Source: Brasenia schreberi (Eukaryota; Streptophyta; Magnoliopsida; Nymphaeales; Cabombaceae). From it: a stretch of DNA of 64,000 nucleotides. This document shows positions 50,001 to 61,043 of this stretch, piece by piece. Positions within the stretch are counted from its first letter, which is position 1. Every line of letters starts with the position of its first letter. The position numbers were made by a program, and so were the translations under genes. The DNA is taken from positions 8,640,501 through 8,704,500 of the forward strand of contig JAYKKT010000074.1 in the NCBI GenBank assembly GCA_036023115.1, read 5' to 3'. The notes under the pieces are model-generated. The model worked only from the letters and a program-made list of their open reading frames with translations, was not told the origin of the DNA and searched no databases.

Positions 50001-52648
50001 CAAAGTATTGGAAGATAATCCGACTGTTATGCTTCCTCACGGAAAGGCTATGAAGATCCCAAAGAAGATGAAGGCTAGAACATGCCAACAGTCTCTAGGA
50101 GACGTTGAAGTAGGTGATGACGTTGATCTTGATGAAAATGCAGCTTTGCAGAAGGTGCATCTGAATTCTTCCTTCGTATTTGCATCTCTTTGGTGAAAAG
50201 CTTTTGGGAATGTGCCATGCTAGCAGTTAACTGAACCTGGCACCAACAACATTAAATAAAAATCCTTAGACAATCTCTGAGTATCTGCTCCTACTGGGTT
50301 AAAAGGATTGTCTCATTTGCAAATGCAGCATGGACGGGGGAAAATTGTGTGAATTCTTACTTGCTTTCCTTTCTAGTGGAATTTTTTCATGGATGCCATA
50401 AACTGGCCTTAAAAGTTACAAAAAGTTGGTTTACTATGAATTCAGCTATGCATCAAGGATGATGCAAATTTGTGTTTTTTCAGCATTCACAATGTCTCTT
50501 GTTTAGGAAAACAGGAAAGTTCACTATGTTAAGAATTCATGTTCCCAATATCAGCCTATGTTTATATGAGATTTGAATGCATTCTTTGGTAACTGTGAAA
50601 TCGGGTAATTTATCACACCAGCATTGCTGCTGTTGCCCAACACTTATGCTTTTGGGAATGTAACCAATATTTTTGTTTCTAAGAAATGTTCTACCATCTT
50701 GAAATTAGTGTTTGTTCATGCATGCACATTATACATATATGCAATCACAGTGATTAAACCATATGCGCAGCTTTATCGGATAGTGGTTTCTTTTATTAGT
50801 TGGTGTCACAAGGGGTAAATCACATACACCAAGTTGGCAACATATCATTTAGGGGAAAGAGTTTTATCTCCATGTAAAGCTGTTGAATCTTCTCTATAAC
50901 ACAGAAATGCATGTACTTGTACATGTTTTTGAACCTTTACAATATTTATAGTGTGATGCTGTGTCCTGTTTTCTCTTTCATTGGATGCATTACCGTGTAT
51001 CTAAAATTTTCAAAGGATTTGATAGAAGTAGGTAAAGCAAAATATTTCACTCATCAGTGATACATGTAATCTTGACTTGAGGAAAGGGGAGGAAAATGAT
51101 GGATATTTCATGTGAATGCCAGCTTCATATGGGCCAGGGACCTGTATGCTTTCAATGTATATTGTATGCCTACTCATTTTGTCCCTCTAAATCTTTGCGA
51201 CTCTTTCCTGTTGTGTAGTTGTCCCTTGCAATATCCTATTATTCGTGCAAGACCACTGATACTAGTGCCCATATGGTGTCGGTAATGGTTGATACTTGAT
51301 ACTCCACACCTTTGTTTGTTTCCTTAATCCTATTCATTGTTATGTTCTTAAATTGAGGTTGCTATGTTGTCTCTATTGTTTGACTTCCTCCGTCATTCAT
51401 TCTGTTATTAACATATGGGACTACTGATTGCAGCCACTGGAAAAGGAAGCATAACATCATGGGATATAAAGAAAGCCGTGAAAGATCATGACTTTCTTTG
51501 GACGGACAAGGAAATCGGTGATATGATTTGTCCATTTGACAGCAATGGGGATGGGAAGGTCGGTAATGGAATAGTGATGTCCTATGATAAGTAGTGGAAG
51601 AATACATCTGGGTAGATCCTTGAATTTTAAGTAGAAAAACCATGCGATAAGTAGGAGAAAGACATGCCAAGTTTCTAAGGTCATTTTCCTCTAAACAATA
51701 TCAAACATTGTTCTCATGATATGGAATCTATTGTCGTGGCTTTGTGTATAATTCTCGTATGAGTAGAGAATTGTCTATTATGTTTATTAGAAGTAAAAAA
51801 CTTGATGTGGCATTTCGTGGATGGTTTTGCAGCAAAGTCCTGAAGATTTCCGGAGAGTTGTGGAGCAGTGTGGCATGATCCAGACTGCTGATTGTGAGTT
51901 ACGATCGACAAATATGTACAGATCTGGTTTTGAAAATACCATGTTGTGTTGATCGACCTGTCAGTTAGGGGATTTTGTGTATAAACTATTTTGTCTCCCA
52001 CATTTCAATTGCCTTCACATCCAGATTGTTTTAAAATCGTAAGGAAAACAGAAAGCTTTAGGGCTGTTGTAGTCTTCTGATTTTATTGAAGTTCTAAAGC
52101 TTTTCATGTCGTCTGTGGCTACAGCATGCGGCACTTGTCTCAGGCAATCTAGGTTTTGCTGCAAACCGGTGCTGTTGTGTGAGAATAGGTTTCAACCTTT
52201 TAGAGCTTATATACATTTTCTGTTGCACTTAATTCTGATTTGGTTTTACGTTCATTTTCATACACTAGATAGCACTACGACCGAAATGGAGTGACTCGTG
52301 CAAGCTTCTGGTCTGACAATTACTAAATGTCCCGATTGGGGTCTGGTCATTTGATGTAGTTGATCCTTTTAGTAGGCCTTGCTTGTCATAGATGGAACCT
52401 AAAACTCCAACAATCAAGTTTCATGGGGCTTTTAAAAGAGATGTATCAGGTCTAGGCTAGTAAGCTCAGTCTATAATGCACCAATCTTTTGTTTGCATGG
52501 CATTGGCTATAATTTTGCTGTTTTTTTCTTATGTTTTTCAGGTCGGTGTGATCACAGAAAACTAACAATCTCCAATTTGATGAATTATTTAGCTAAAAGG
52601 GGTTTCGAGACCGCACCATTTTCACGTTCAGCAATCGATCAGTTATAG
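47068..52648 (+). CDS. EF-hand protein of a plant-specific nuclear-like family, possibly frameshifted
   Basis: Pieces in order: exon 1, 47167-47428 (start ATG 47167, MTEYERRRALRIKQNAERMK then an acidic/basic tract); an exon at about 50006-50154 (VLEDNPTVMLPHGKAMKIPK ... DLDENAALQK); 51434-51558 (ATGKGSITSWDIKKAV ... DFLWTDKEIGDMICPFDSNG); 51833-51893 with 52542-52648, or reading through to a stop at 51952. The EF-hand loop DSNGDGK/QSPED is split by the last intron and keeps Asp 1, Asn 3, Asp 5 and an acidic residue at 12, so it should bind calcium. I recall plant proteins with the same MTEYE start and WTDKE...DSDGDGKLSL end, function unclear. Exon 1 shows a shift: the start frame ends at 47328, while the basic/acidic tract continues in another frame from about 47273. 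At least one exon between 50155 and 51433 is not located. Intron 1 carries a LINE. Confidence 0.7.
48440..49881 (+). mobile_element. RTE-like LINE, older copy, about 1.4 kb
   Basis: Reverse-transcriptase fragments in order: SLRPNNIPIQV; the region matching ITPIFKNKGD near 48.63 kb; HFGFI.GRSTIEAIHLSRHF; INIGLDQGSVLSPCLFIMLV and WNMLFVDDIVLVNESKEKIN (catalytic FVDD, intact motif). It ends with CCCATCTAGTATGGGAAATTG and a TTG repeat at 49868-49881. Many stops and indels make it the most decayed LINE copy here, and target duplication is no longer visible. It sits in intron 1 of the EF-hand gene, same strand. Confidence 0.88.
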
Positions 52649-53427
52649 AGAGGATAGTTCTGTAAGATGAATATCTCGGTTCCTTAGACTAAGAGGTCCT
52701 ATTGTGTAGCATTTCCTGTCCTAACTTGAACGGTCAAGTTCAAGCAAGCCACCAGGTTGACTAAAATCAGTTGAAATGGTCCTTCTCTACAAAACTCTAC
52801 CAAACATGGTTCTCCTTCAATCATCACCTCAGACGAAATCGGCTTTAGATGAAACACATACCCAAAGGAGTGTTAGAAAGATTAAATACAAGGAACTTCT
52901 GCCAAAGCATTTTCACCGAAACATCACCGAGAAAATTGAACATAAAACACATACCCAAAGGAGTGTTAGAAAGATTATAACCATTTGATACGAGAAGAAA
53001 ATTGCTAACCATCAAAACCAGTACGCCATATACAAGCGACGCGAGCATGCGATTTGTGGTCGGCCAATATACGCTAGAGACAATAAGGAATTCTCAGCTC
53101 CTTTTTCCTCTGCATCCAAATCCAACAGAAGACAGATAATACTACACGAAGGCCATGGTAATTGGATTACCATCAAGAGGATCATCTACGATAGCAATCA
53201 AAAGAATTGAAACAACAGTTCACAAGAAAACCAAGAATATCCCTGGAATAAATACAGATTCTGTAGTCTCCACAGCTTCTCAGCACCACCACCAATCTAA
53301 AATCAATTGATCACGACTCAGCGGCAACAGTGAAGCAGCTGGAGTCGATAAAACTCAAAGAGAAGCAGCATATCGCTTAAAAGATGAAAGAAAACCACAG
53401 TCCAGATAGATTAGTGCCCGCTGGTCA
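52649..53427. other. Spacer between convergent EF-hand and STMP1-like genes
   Basis: A 33-bp direct repeat starting AAACACATACCCAAAGGAGT stands at 52852-52884 and 52945-52977, period 93 bp. The remainder probably holds 3' UTRs of the two converging genes. No other ORF is credible. Confidence 0.55.
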
Positions 53428-53592
53428 TCACCATCCTTCCTCTTGGGCTGTCGGTAGCTCTCCTCGATGTGTTTGGCCAAGAAGATGCTGGTCGACAATC
53501 TTCCTGATGTTGGGAACGTTGTAGTTTTGGGCGATGAAGATGCCGCACATAGTGCCCATCATGAAAGAGAAGCTGGTCTTAATGATACCCAT
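53428..53592 (-). CDS. STMP1-like mitochondrial microprotein, C-terminal tail frameshifted
   Basis: ATG 53592-53590, stop 53430-53428, 54 residues. The N-terminal half MGIIKTSFSFMMGTMCGIFI then AQNYNVPNIRKIVD has the conserved GxxxG transmembrane segment and AQNYxVPN motif of short transmembrane mitochondrial protein 1-like proteins. After KIVD the annotated frame goes to an unconvincing tail, whereas the frame one base away reads SIFLAKHIEESYRQPKRKD, which looks like the family's basic tail. So one extra base near 53497-53503 separates a conserved head from a conserved tail. Either this copy is recently broken, or the base is a sequence error. From family knowledge, STMP1-like proteins sit in the inner mitochondrial membrane. 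A poly(C) run lies about 110 bp upstream. Confidence 0.7.
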   Translation of the reverse strand: MGIIKTSFSFMMGTMCGIFIAQNYNVPNIRKIVDQHLLGQTHRGELPTAQEEGW

Positions 53593-53697
53593 TATTTACT
53601 ACCTAACTTCTCTCTAATAGGATCAAACACTGGCATAGAATTGGCAGACTCCCACTCTCTGGCTCGCTTAACAGTCGGCAAGTCTCTCCCTCTCCCC

Positions 53698-53700
<3 letters not shown>

Positions 53701-53725
<25 letters not shown>
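53701..53725. repeat. Poly(C) run, 25 bases
   Basis: Pure C on plus, preceded by CT-rich and followed by CT and CA repeats to 53748. It is immediately upstream of the STMP1-like ORF, where it would read as poly(G) on the coding strand. Confidence 0.95.
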
Positions 53726-53728
<3 letters not shown>

Positions 53729-53915
53729 CTCTCACACACACACACATGCTTTCAAGGTGGAGCTGGATTCCCCGAGCAAGTAAGGATGCCAATGGGGAGA
53801 GTCGGAGGTAAACGTGTACCTTGTCCCGTTCCCAAACCTCAAATTTCTGTCCAATTGCAGATCATACTTCAGAGGTGAGCTACTTGTTATAAATAATAGA
53901 ATCGACAATGCTGAT

Positions 53916-54012
53916 CTCCGTTCTTTTTTAGTTACAACGGGAGGCAGAAACCTAACACACCTGGGCCGTGGGAATCAGAGTCCTGCCAGTTGAGCTAAAG
54001 CTCTGTTCTTTT
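53916..54012 (-). mobile_element. tRNA-derived SINE, about 73 bp, with target duplication
   Basis: On minus the element starts at TTTAGCTCAACTGG (A box, 53997-53986), continues GACTCTGATTCCCACGG and CTGCCTCCCGTTGTAAC, and ends in A-rich tail. The 12-bp flanks CTCTGTTCTTTT (54001-54012) and CTCCGTTCTTTT (53916-53927) match with one difference. The tail CCCGTTGTAACTAAAAAAG parallels CCCATTGTAACAAGAAAAAA at 29.85 kb. Confidence 0.75.
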
Positions 54013-54724
54013 GTGTTCCCAACCACCAGTATTCGAAGTCCACTGGACCTTGACTAATCCGATTCAAGCCCGGTTGGGCCCACTTTGGGGTGAAGCTCTC
54101 CTAGCTCCAAAATCGGAACCTTACGAGGAACAACACCTCACTTTATATATGTATGAAGATTCTCATTCATGTATTAGATCTCTCCATCTGAGAAATAGAA
54201 GGATCTGACCACCTTTTGACCTTGGGAGGCTGCTGTGAGCGTGGGTCCTAATGTTCGCTATACAATCTTTAGCATCCGTTCTGTGGTTGGCATACGCATT
54301 GACGTGAAGGAAACGACGTGCCCTAGAACAAGAGGTTTTGTCTCTTGCAATATTTCATGCAGAACCCTCTTAGATAGTATTATTTCCTGTTGATTCTTTT
54401 AAATTCCATATTTAAAGTTGGCATTGGATTTAAGCATCTTTAACACAGCAACTACTTGTTTTTCAAGACTTCGCACGAACTACACAAAAGCCAACACAAG
54501 GGTATTGCTTAATGCACTGCAGGCATTCTAATCCTTTTTACGTACTTTCACAGATACGAAAATGAATTTATAACTTCATTGATAAATAGGAAGAATTAGT
54601 TCATGGGCACTCATCAACAGAGAATTTTATCATCAATAAGGAAATCAAAGAATTCAGGACTACAAAAGCAATCCGGAAACACTGGTAGAAGGAGCTGAAA
54701 TAGATTATGCAGACCATAGAACAC

Positions 54725-54889
54725 TCACTTGTGCTCCACCAAGAAGCACGAACCACCTGATGATGAACTTGTGCTCCACTCACTGGTACAAGGAGGTGGT
54801 TGTTCACAATCACCAGTAAAGCAAGCAGTGGCGTATTGGATGAGCACCATTGACAACAGCAAAGAAGGGATGATGAACTTGGATGCCAT
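54725..54889 (-). CDS. Putative small secreted Cys-containing protein
   Basis: ATG 54889-54887, stop 54727-54725, 54 residues. It starts with a textbook signal peptide MASKFIIPSLLLSMVLIQYA, then TACFTGDCEQPPPCTSEWST with four Cys in the mature part overall (CFTGDC, PPC, GSC). A TATA box lies upstream. The last codons overlap a donor-like AA|GTGAGT (near 54729), so the real protein may continue in a second exon; TTTCAG at about 54702-54697 would open one. I do not recognise the family, and three or four Cys are too few to claim a defensin. Confidence 0.5.
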   Translation of the reverse strand: MASKFIIPSLLLSMVLIQYATACFTGDCEQPPPCTSEWSTSSSSGGSCFLVEHK

Positions 54890-54972
54890 CTCTCTCTCTC
54901 AAAATAGTGACATACACACTTCGATATTGATATCTCTCGCGCTTGTCATAGTGATGGTGATGCATGTAGGGC

Positions 54973-54980
54973 GTTATATA
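54973..54980 (-). promoter_or_regulatory. TATA box of the small secreted ORF
   Basis: TATATAAC on minus, in context CCTATATAACGCCC, 84 bp upstream of the ATG at 54889. It is in the expected place for a TATA-driven gene with a 5' UTR of about 50 nt, which also carries a GA/CT run next to the ATG. Confidence 0.6.
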
Positions 54981-54999
54981 GGAAGAGTAGGAAAGAAGT

Positions 55000-55755
55000 A
55001 AACGCTAGTTTTTGAACATAAAAATGATAGCCATGTGAGACATCGAATAGAATGAGTATTGAACACAGCCAGTCATCTCATGAAGGCGGCCATGACATTT
55101 CCACTCTCGAGTTGGTTGGCTGGTTTATATATATAGAGAGAGAGATGTTTATATTCAATCAAGCTACCTCGCTGTCATGCATGGCGTGTGCTTCTAGCTC
55201 CTGCAGAGCTGTTGAGAGGTTTGGCACGCTTCGTATGTCAAGTAACGAGGGATGAAGAATTAGAGTCGATACATATAATTTCATGATTTAGACTTACCTA
55301 TTGAAGGATTTTCACCAAGTAGTTATCAATAATCACACAACACACTCATACCGTAAGATTGTATATGTTATGTACATAGACACATAGTGTTATATACTCG
55401 TGCTTAAATTCACTCAAATATTTTTATCATTTGATTCATATGATTAAAAAAGTGAATTATATCATTGTGCATTAAATGTGTTGTATAAAAAGTACAATCA
55501 CACAATTCACTTTTTAAATTTCAATCCTGACCGTAGATAACATTGAATGGATGATAGAGATGTTTAAATAGGTTTGAGCATAATTAAGCATATGCCACAC
55601 TCTCTCTATATTATATATATACACACATGCACACAAAGACTACAAAACTAACCCAAGTTGTTGGACCATTTCACCACCTTCTATTATCTCTCTCCTTCTT
55701 TCCACGTGAATCAGCTCACACCAAGAGATAGAGAAAGCGGGTTATACCATCCTAG

Positions 55756-55813
<58 letters not shown>

Positions 55814-55834
55814 TACATGGAGTAAGTTCCTTTC

Positions 55835-55865
<31 letters not shown>

Positions 55866-56153
55866 TACATGCACACTCATCTATTCTACTTAAAAATCTG
55901 AACCGTTCATTGAGGTCAAATTAATTTAATGATCGTATTTTTGTCGTCCTAACCTTTGATATTAAGGACAATGAGGAATGGTATAATCCGTTATGAATAG
56001 ATACGTTGCATAACATAACGTGGATTCTGAAAAAAGACAATCATAAAGCTGCTCAGTTAGATCGATTACTTTCATCCCAATGTCCAAAGGTTGCTTCTTT
56101 TGTAGAAGAGTGGTGGATTTAGATTCAAGACATGGAGTAAGTTCCTTTTTGTG

Positions 56154-56220
<67 letters not shown>

Positions 56221-56470
56221 TGATCTGCGTTAACCCAAGAGCTCTTATAAAGACTTTTAAAAAGGAACTGGGTGGTTCTATTAATCATTTTAAAGCTGTG
56301 AGTTAGGGGCTGCCCTAAGAATTTTCGAAGAATAAGAAGATCCAATCGTGACAAATCAGAGGGTACCATGGAATTGAAGCCTACTATATATTAGAAAGCA
56401 GTGCATGCTGTTTCCATTATCATCATCCACATGATCACATACTAACTCTTCATTGCCTGTTGAAGCGACT
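55000..56470. repeat. Microsatellite-rich spacer with repeated GA-associated motif
   Basis: (TA)n at about 55759-55811, (TA)n-(GA)n at about 55837-55864, and (GA)n at about 56155-56217. ACATGGAGTAAGTTCCTTT precedes the GA run both at 55816-55834 and at 56132-56150, so these are two copies of one block. No gene recognised. Confidence 0.85.
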
Positions 56471-58560
56471 ATTCCCAAACCAGATCACACTTCACCACGT
56501 ACATAATATTTCCGTGGATCAATGGCACATCTTGCATTAACCAAGTTGGGTCGGACCTGACTGGACCCGCGACCCAAATCGGGTTCCGCATGGAGACTCG
56601 TCTGCAGCCGGCCTGACCGAAGGTCACTGTCGTAGGACCCCCTCCCATATGAGTCTGATCCGAGAGGGAAAGTGAGAGGGAGAGAAGGGAGGAGCTGCCG
56701 CGGTAGTTGGTGTCGCCAGCAGAGGCTACTGTTGTGGGTCGTTCTCTTGCTTTCATCGAGTTCAAAATCACCGAAAACCATAGGTTTTGAAATGGAAAAA
56801 CCGTTCTTTTCTTTTCTTTTTTCGGTAAAACTACCGTTAGACGACAGAAGCTATTAGTGGGAACGGTCCTCTGATCAGTGACGAACTATTTGATGGTAGC
56901 GATTGCGGTGAAAGTGGCCAGAAAATCAAGATTTCAATGCTGAAAATTGACGGCCAAGAGGAACAACACCGTCGTGTTATGTCCCAGACTGTAACACCAA
57001 GCTAAACACGGATCCAATATTCTTGGAAGGGACATGGATTTGTATTCACACCTGGTCGGAATGAGAATCCGTTAAGTATGTAGTACAGATCTGGATCTGT
57101 TAACCGGATCCAAATAAAAGCAAAAAAAAAAAGATTTAGATTGGGTTTTTAGGATATTTTAAATATGTTTGAAGTCCAATTTCAATACAGTTTGAACTGC
57201 TGAGTTTGTAATCAAATATAGAACATCGATAATATATTTTTATCATAATTTAAGGAGTAATCAAGCTAATTGAAAGAGATAGCCATAGTGAGATTTGGAT
57301 TGAGATCAAATATATATATGTGCATGTGTGTGTGATTGGGTTCTCTCTTTAGATACATACTAGAGATAGTTTTATTTGCTTTTAAATGATATAAAAGATT
57401 ATTAAATATTTGTTAATGCTTTGAAATGACTATATATGTGTTGATTTACTCAATATGATTGGAAATAATTTATTAATTATATGAAAGCACCGTATGAGTG
57501 TGCTAGTGTGCGAACAAAATAGTATCAGATACGGATATACTTGTATGGTGGTATGTTATATCATCTGATGATAGATAGTTGTAACACGTAGTGCTAGCTC
57601 ATAAGCGGTTATGTAGGGAATGATGAGTGAAATTGGCTATTTTGTTGGTCATTCTATTTGTAATTTATATTGGGCAGCTCACATCAGGTTGTAAGGCATA
57701 TTTAGGTTGGGAAGACGTAGGACTAGTCAACAAGTGTAAGTTATTTCAAAGTAAAATGGATTTGATACTTGATATGAATATATGATTTTGATATTTAAAT
57801 TAAATATATGATATTGACTGCTATGGACATATAAAATCTATGAAGTAGCCCCAAATGGATCTCTTATATCTGAGAGGTGGTCTCATGTTGATATATATCT
57901 AGCTCAAGCTCATATATATCTAGATTTGTTGAGCTTAATTCTATGAATGAATGACCTTATATATGTGGTATTGAGATACCATTGCCTTGTATACACAAAG
58001 AGTTGGCATGAGGAGCGGGTGATCCAAGGCATTGACCTAATACATTGAGGGCATCGTTAGAAGACACACAAGGGTTTGGGGACTCGTATTGTATAGTTGG
58101 TGGGTGGACATGGTAGGATTATCGAAACAAAATCTGTATTATTGTTGTATATTTGTGATGATGGTTTTGATTTAAAATGTGATATATATTTCTAGAATTA
58201 TGTAACACATGATTTGTAACATTCATATGAATTGGATAGGTTGTAAGTAGTTTGACTTTTTTTTTGAAAGATTACTTTTTTATTGCACCATAAGTGCTTG
58301 ATCTTTTGTACATAAATTAATTAATTAATATAAAGTGGGTCTTTATCTTATCCGGTTATGTCTCATGGAATGGCATGTACGGCGGGCCAGGATAAATCTG
58401 TAGGTCGTTACGCATATAAATTGAGCAACTTGGTGCGGCTGCTCCACCAAAGCTATGAAATATAAAATTCGCATGAACACTAATTTGTAATGTATTACTG
58501 GCATTACAAAGTAAGAACTAAATCCCAGCTTGCTGCTGCTTTCTTTTCGGAAGCCATAGA
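56471..58560. other. AT-rich spacer, possible old LTR debris
   Basis: 56.47-56.87 kb has overlapping ORFs of about 60-100 residues without recognisable motifs. 56.99-58.25 kb starts TGTAACACCAAGC and contains further TGTAACA words and GGATCCAAAT text like that in the gypsy LTR at 60.3 kb, which hints at old LTR debris. I could not define ends or flanking repeats. Confidence 0.35.
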
Positions 58561-58580
58561 AACTGGGCCAGCATTTTCTG

Positions 58581-58980
58581 ATGGCTGCAAGTTCCTGTTC
58601 GACTTTTGAAAGTCCCTTGCATTTCTTCCGCCAAGTATTAGAGATGCGAGATGCTAGATCAGTCGATGCTTTGACAACTGATATCTTCAATCAGATTGAA
58701 GAAAGAGTGCTCCCTAAAATAGCTCACAAAATCCCATCAAGTTCAAGTGTAGGTGGAAACCACCATACTACAAAGCATCCTTTTACAGTCGAGGAGTGGG
58801 CCATTGGAAAATCAGATTCACTGTTCGAGATCAGATGGGTTCCTTCATAAAGGCCGGAAGTCTAAATAGATCACTTCAGGGCAGATCATGTGAATGGTGG
58901 CCGGAAGCTTTAGCGGACATCGATGGCCGCAATATCATAGTTGAATCTTCACGCCGTGATGTTGGAGACAAACTCTAAAT
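58581..58980 (+). other. Unrecognised ORF pair
   Basis: An 89-residue ORF (58581-58850) starting MAASSCSTFESPLHFFRQVL overlaps a second frame (58796-58978, ending NIIVESSRRDVGDKL). Text runs smoothly from one to the other if one base is shifted, so it may be a broken gene or transposon fragment. No known motif is seen. It lies just upstream of the gypsy LTR. Confidence 0.3.
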
Positions 58981-59130
58981 TGCTGAGGAAACAGTCCAGC
59001 TGAATTCCAATTGCAGAAACAGTTTTGCAGAGCTTTTGAATAGGTATGTTCAATTTATATGTCAATGGGATCCTATCAAATACAATTTCCTGCTAGTATT
59101 ACTTGCTGGCACAGGTGCCCTGGGACTTTC

Positions 59131-61043
59131 TGTCACACCCGCACGGGTCGCGACCACGACCCGGCCCGAGCCGATGCCACGTGGCCGCTTCTCGCACGGG
59201 CGTGATGGTGAGCATTAAACAAATACAATACCAATTTAATTCAAACTCAAGAAATATCTAACTGAAATAAATATTCATATCGAAGTTCTAAACAACACGT
59301 CCAAAATGGTGCGGGGCTCACCTAACAATAACCCCGAATAAAAGACTTTCTAAATTATTCAACACTTATCATACCATCTAAAATAAAAATGTTGCTCTAT
59401 CAAACTCCTACTCTGCTCCGTGTGCCTTCGAAGTGCTAGCTTCAGGATGAGCTGTAAAACAATAGGGTGAGCTCCTATACATAGCTCAGTAGGGAGGTTA
59501 AACATCTTTAAACAGAAAACATACTAAAAGCATGCATAGTTTCACAATCATTTCATAACAAACATATTTACCTTGAAATCATGATCTCAAATTCATACGC
59601 ACACACTCACACACGCACACACATCATTAGTTTCGATAATTACAGCCCATACTGTGTCTGCCCCAAAGGCCACGGGAGTCGTCCGGCCCTCCCTAACGTG
59701 ACCTCGGTAACCCCGTCCACGACGGTAACCACGCCGACTCTCACGGCAGAGTGCCCGGGAACACACCCTGTATTCGCCCCAAGCCGGATCGCCCGAGGGA
59801 CCTGCAAGTCTCTAGAGACCCCACACAAACCACACAAGTACGGCTCGTATATTCACACATCATTACATTTCTAAAACCAATTACAGTTCATCACATTCAC
59901 AAATCATATCCAGATCCACGAATATCCAAATCAAACTCATATCCACACAACATTTAAATACCATGTTCACACAACACATGCATATCAAAACATGTTCTTT
60001 ATCAAACAGTGTCATAAACATGTTTTATTTAAAAGGCATATCAAATAACCCATAATTGCGAATAACATTTCACAAACTTCAATAAAACAATTATCAATCA
60101 TGCACATTGAAATCTATCTAAAACAGTAAAATCACTTCTAGCATGGTTCTGTAAAAGAATGCATAACCCCCTACCTGAAGGAGCGCTAAAATCCAGTCCC
60201 CAAACTGCTGGGCCACTCTTATCACCACCAAATCCTCCAATTTTAATCTCTAAACAATTACAAATAATTGAAACATTAAAATTTATTTAACTATAAGTCT
60301 AACGAAACAAACTATATCTGAATCGGATCCCAAACCCCAATTTGGATCCGTTTAAGCTATCCGAGATCCAAATCGATACCCAATTTCATATCTGATCCGA
60401 ATGAGTGACACAATAGGTAGCTTGTGTCATTGTGTCAATAGAGAACCTTTAACTATTGACACAGGTCTTATTCTAAACCCAGAAACCCATTTCAAGACAC
60501 GACCCAAACTGGACCCGTTTCCGACACAGAACCTATTTTGACACAGAACTGGTTCTTAATACGCGACACGAGGACATGACACGAACCAGTGTTGGTTCAT
60601 GACAATCCAGACACGACATGACATGGAAATGAGGGACATGCCCAAAAGTTTTTTTTTTTTTTTTTTTTCCAGCATCATCGTCGGTTTTCGGCGAATCACA
60701 ACCGTTTTCTGGCCAAATCGACACCATTGCCTACCTACCCCACCAAAACGCTTAGTTCTACCTCAAACCTTTAATCCAAGCCCAAAACGATGATTTTCAA
60801 CAAGTTTTTCATCAAAAATCAGGAAAAAAAAATGAAAATCTGAAAAATAAGTCAACTTACCGGATTCCGGCCGATTCCTCTCGTTTTCCGGCTGGTTCGA
60901 GGCTGCCCCAACTCCCTGGACAATCTACTGTGAAAGGCCCTTTTAAAGGCCCTTCGTGTTCCAGGCTGTGCGTTACTGCACAGCCTGTGCAGTAACGCTC
61001 GGGCGTTACTGCACAGTCTGTGCAGTAACGCTTAAGCGTTACA
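59131..61043 (-). mobile_element. 3' LTR of a Ty3/gypsy (Tekay/Del-type) element, 1913 bp
   Basis: Read on minus it starts TGTAACGCTTAAGCG next to a purine-rich tract (TTTAAGGGGGTTAGAA, 61059-61044) and ends CGGGTGTGACA at 59131, giving TG...CA ends. The TGTAACGC start is typical of this lineage. The 5' partner is outside the window, so the target duplication cannot be checked; the left flank is CTTTC (59126-59130). Confidence 0.85.
60970..61031. repeat. Two 29-bp perfect hairpins at the gypsy LTR start
   Basis: GCGTTACTGCACA and its exact complement TGTGCAGTAACGC stand at 60970-60998 around spacer GCC, and again at 61003-61031 around spacer GTC. A third partial arm (GCGTTACA) ends the LTR. 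The arms are 13 bp with no mismatch. Confidence 0.95.

Noticed and set aside
50212..50233. LINE-like 20-mer GTGCCATGCTAGCAGTTAACT
   Set aside because: It matches the LINE text near 26.15 kb with one mismatch but is too short, lacks the tail and has no target duplication, so I did not list it as an element.
53467..53811. 114-residue plus-strand ORF
   Set aside because: Antisense to the STMP1-like ORF and running through the poly(C) tract.
56469..56781. Two overlapping minus-strand ORFs of about 100 residues
   Set aside because: No recognisable motif, one contains a CT-repeat-derived Leu-Ser run, and no promoter or splice context supports them.
56990..58250. Possible solo gypsy LTR
   Set aside because: TGTAACA words and GGATCC-rich text are suggestive, but I found no matching ends and no flanking duplication.
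60970..61031. CRISPR-like or terminator array from the paired palindromes
   Set aside because: Only two units, in a plant retrotransposon LTR; hairpins are reported as a structural oddity instead.
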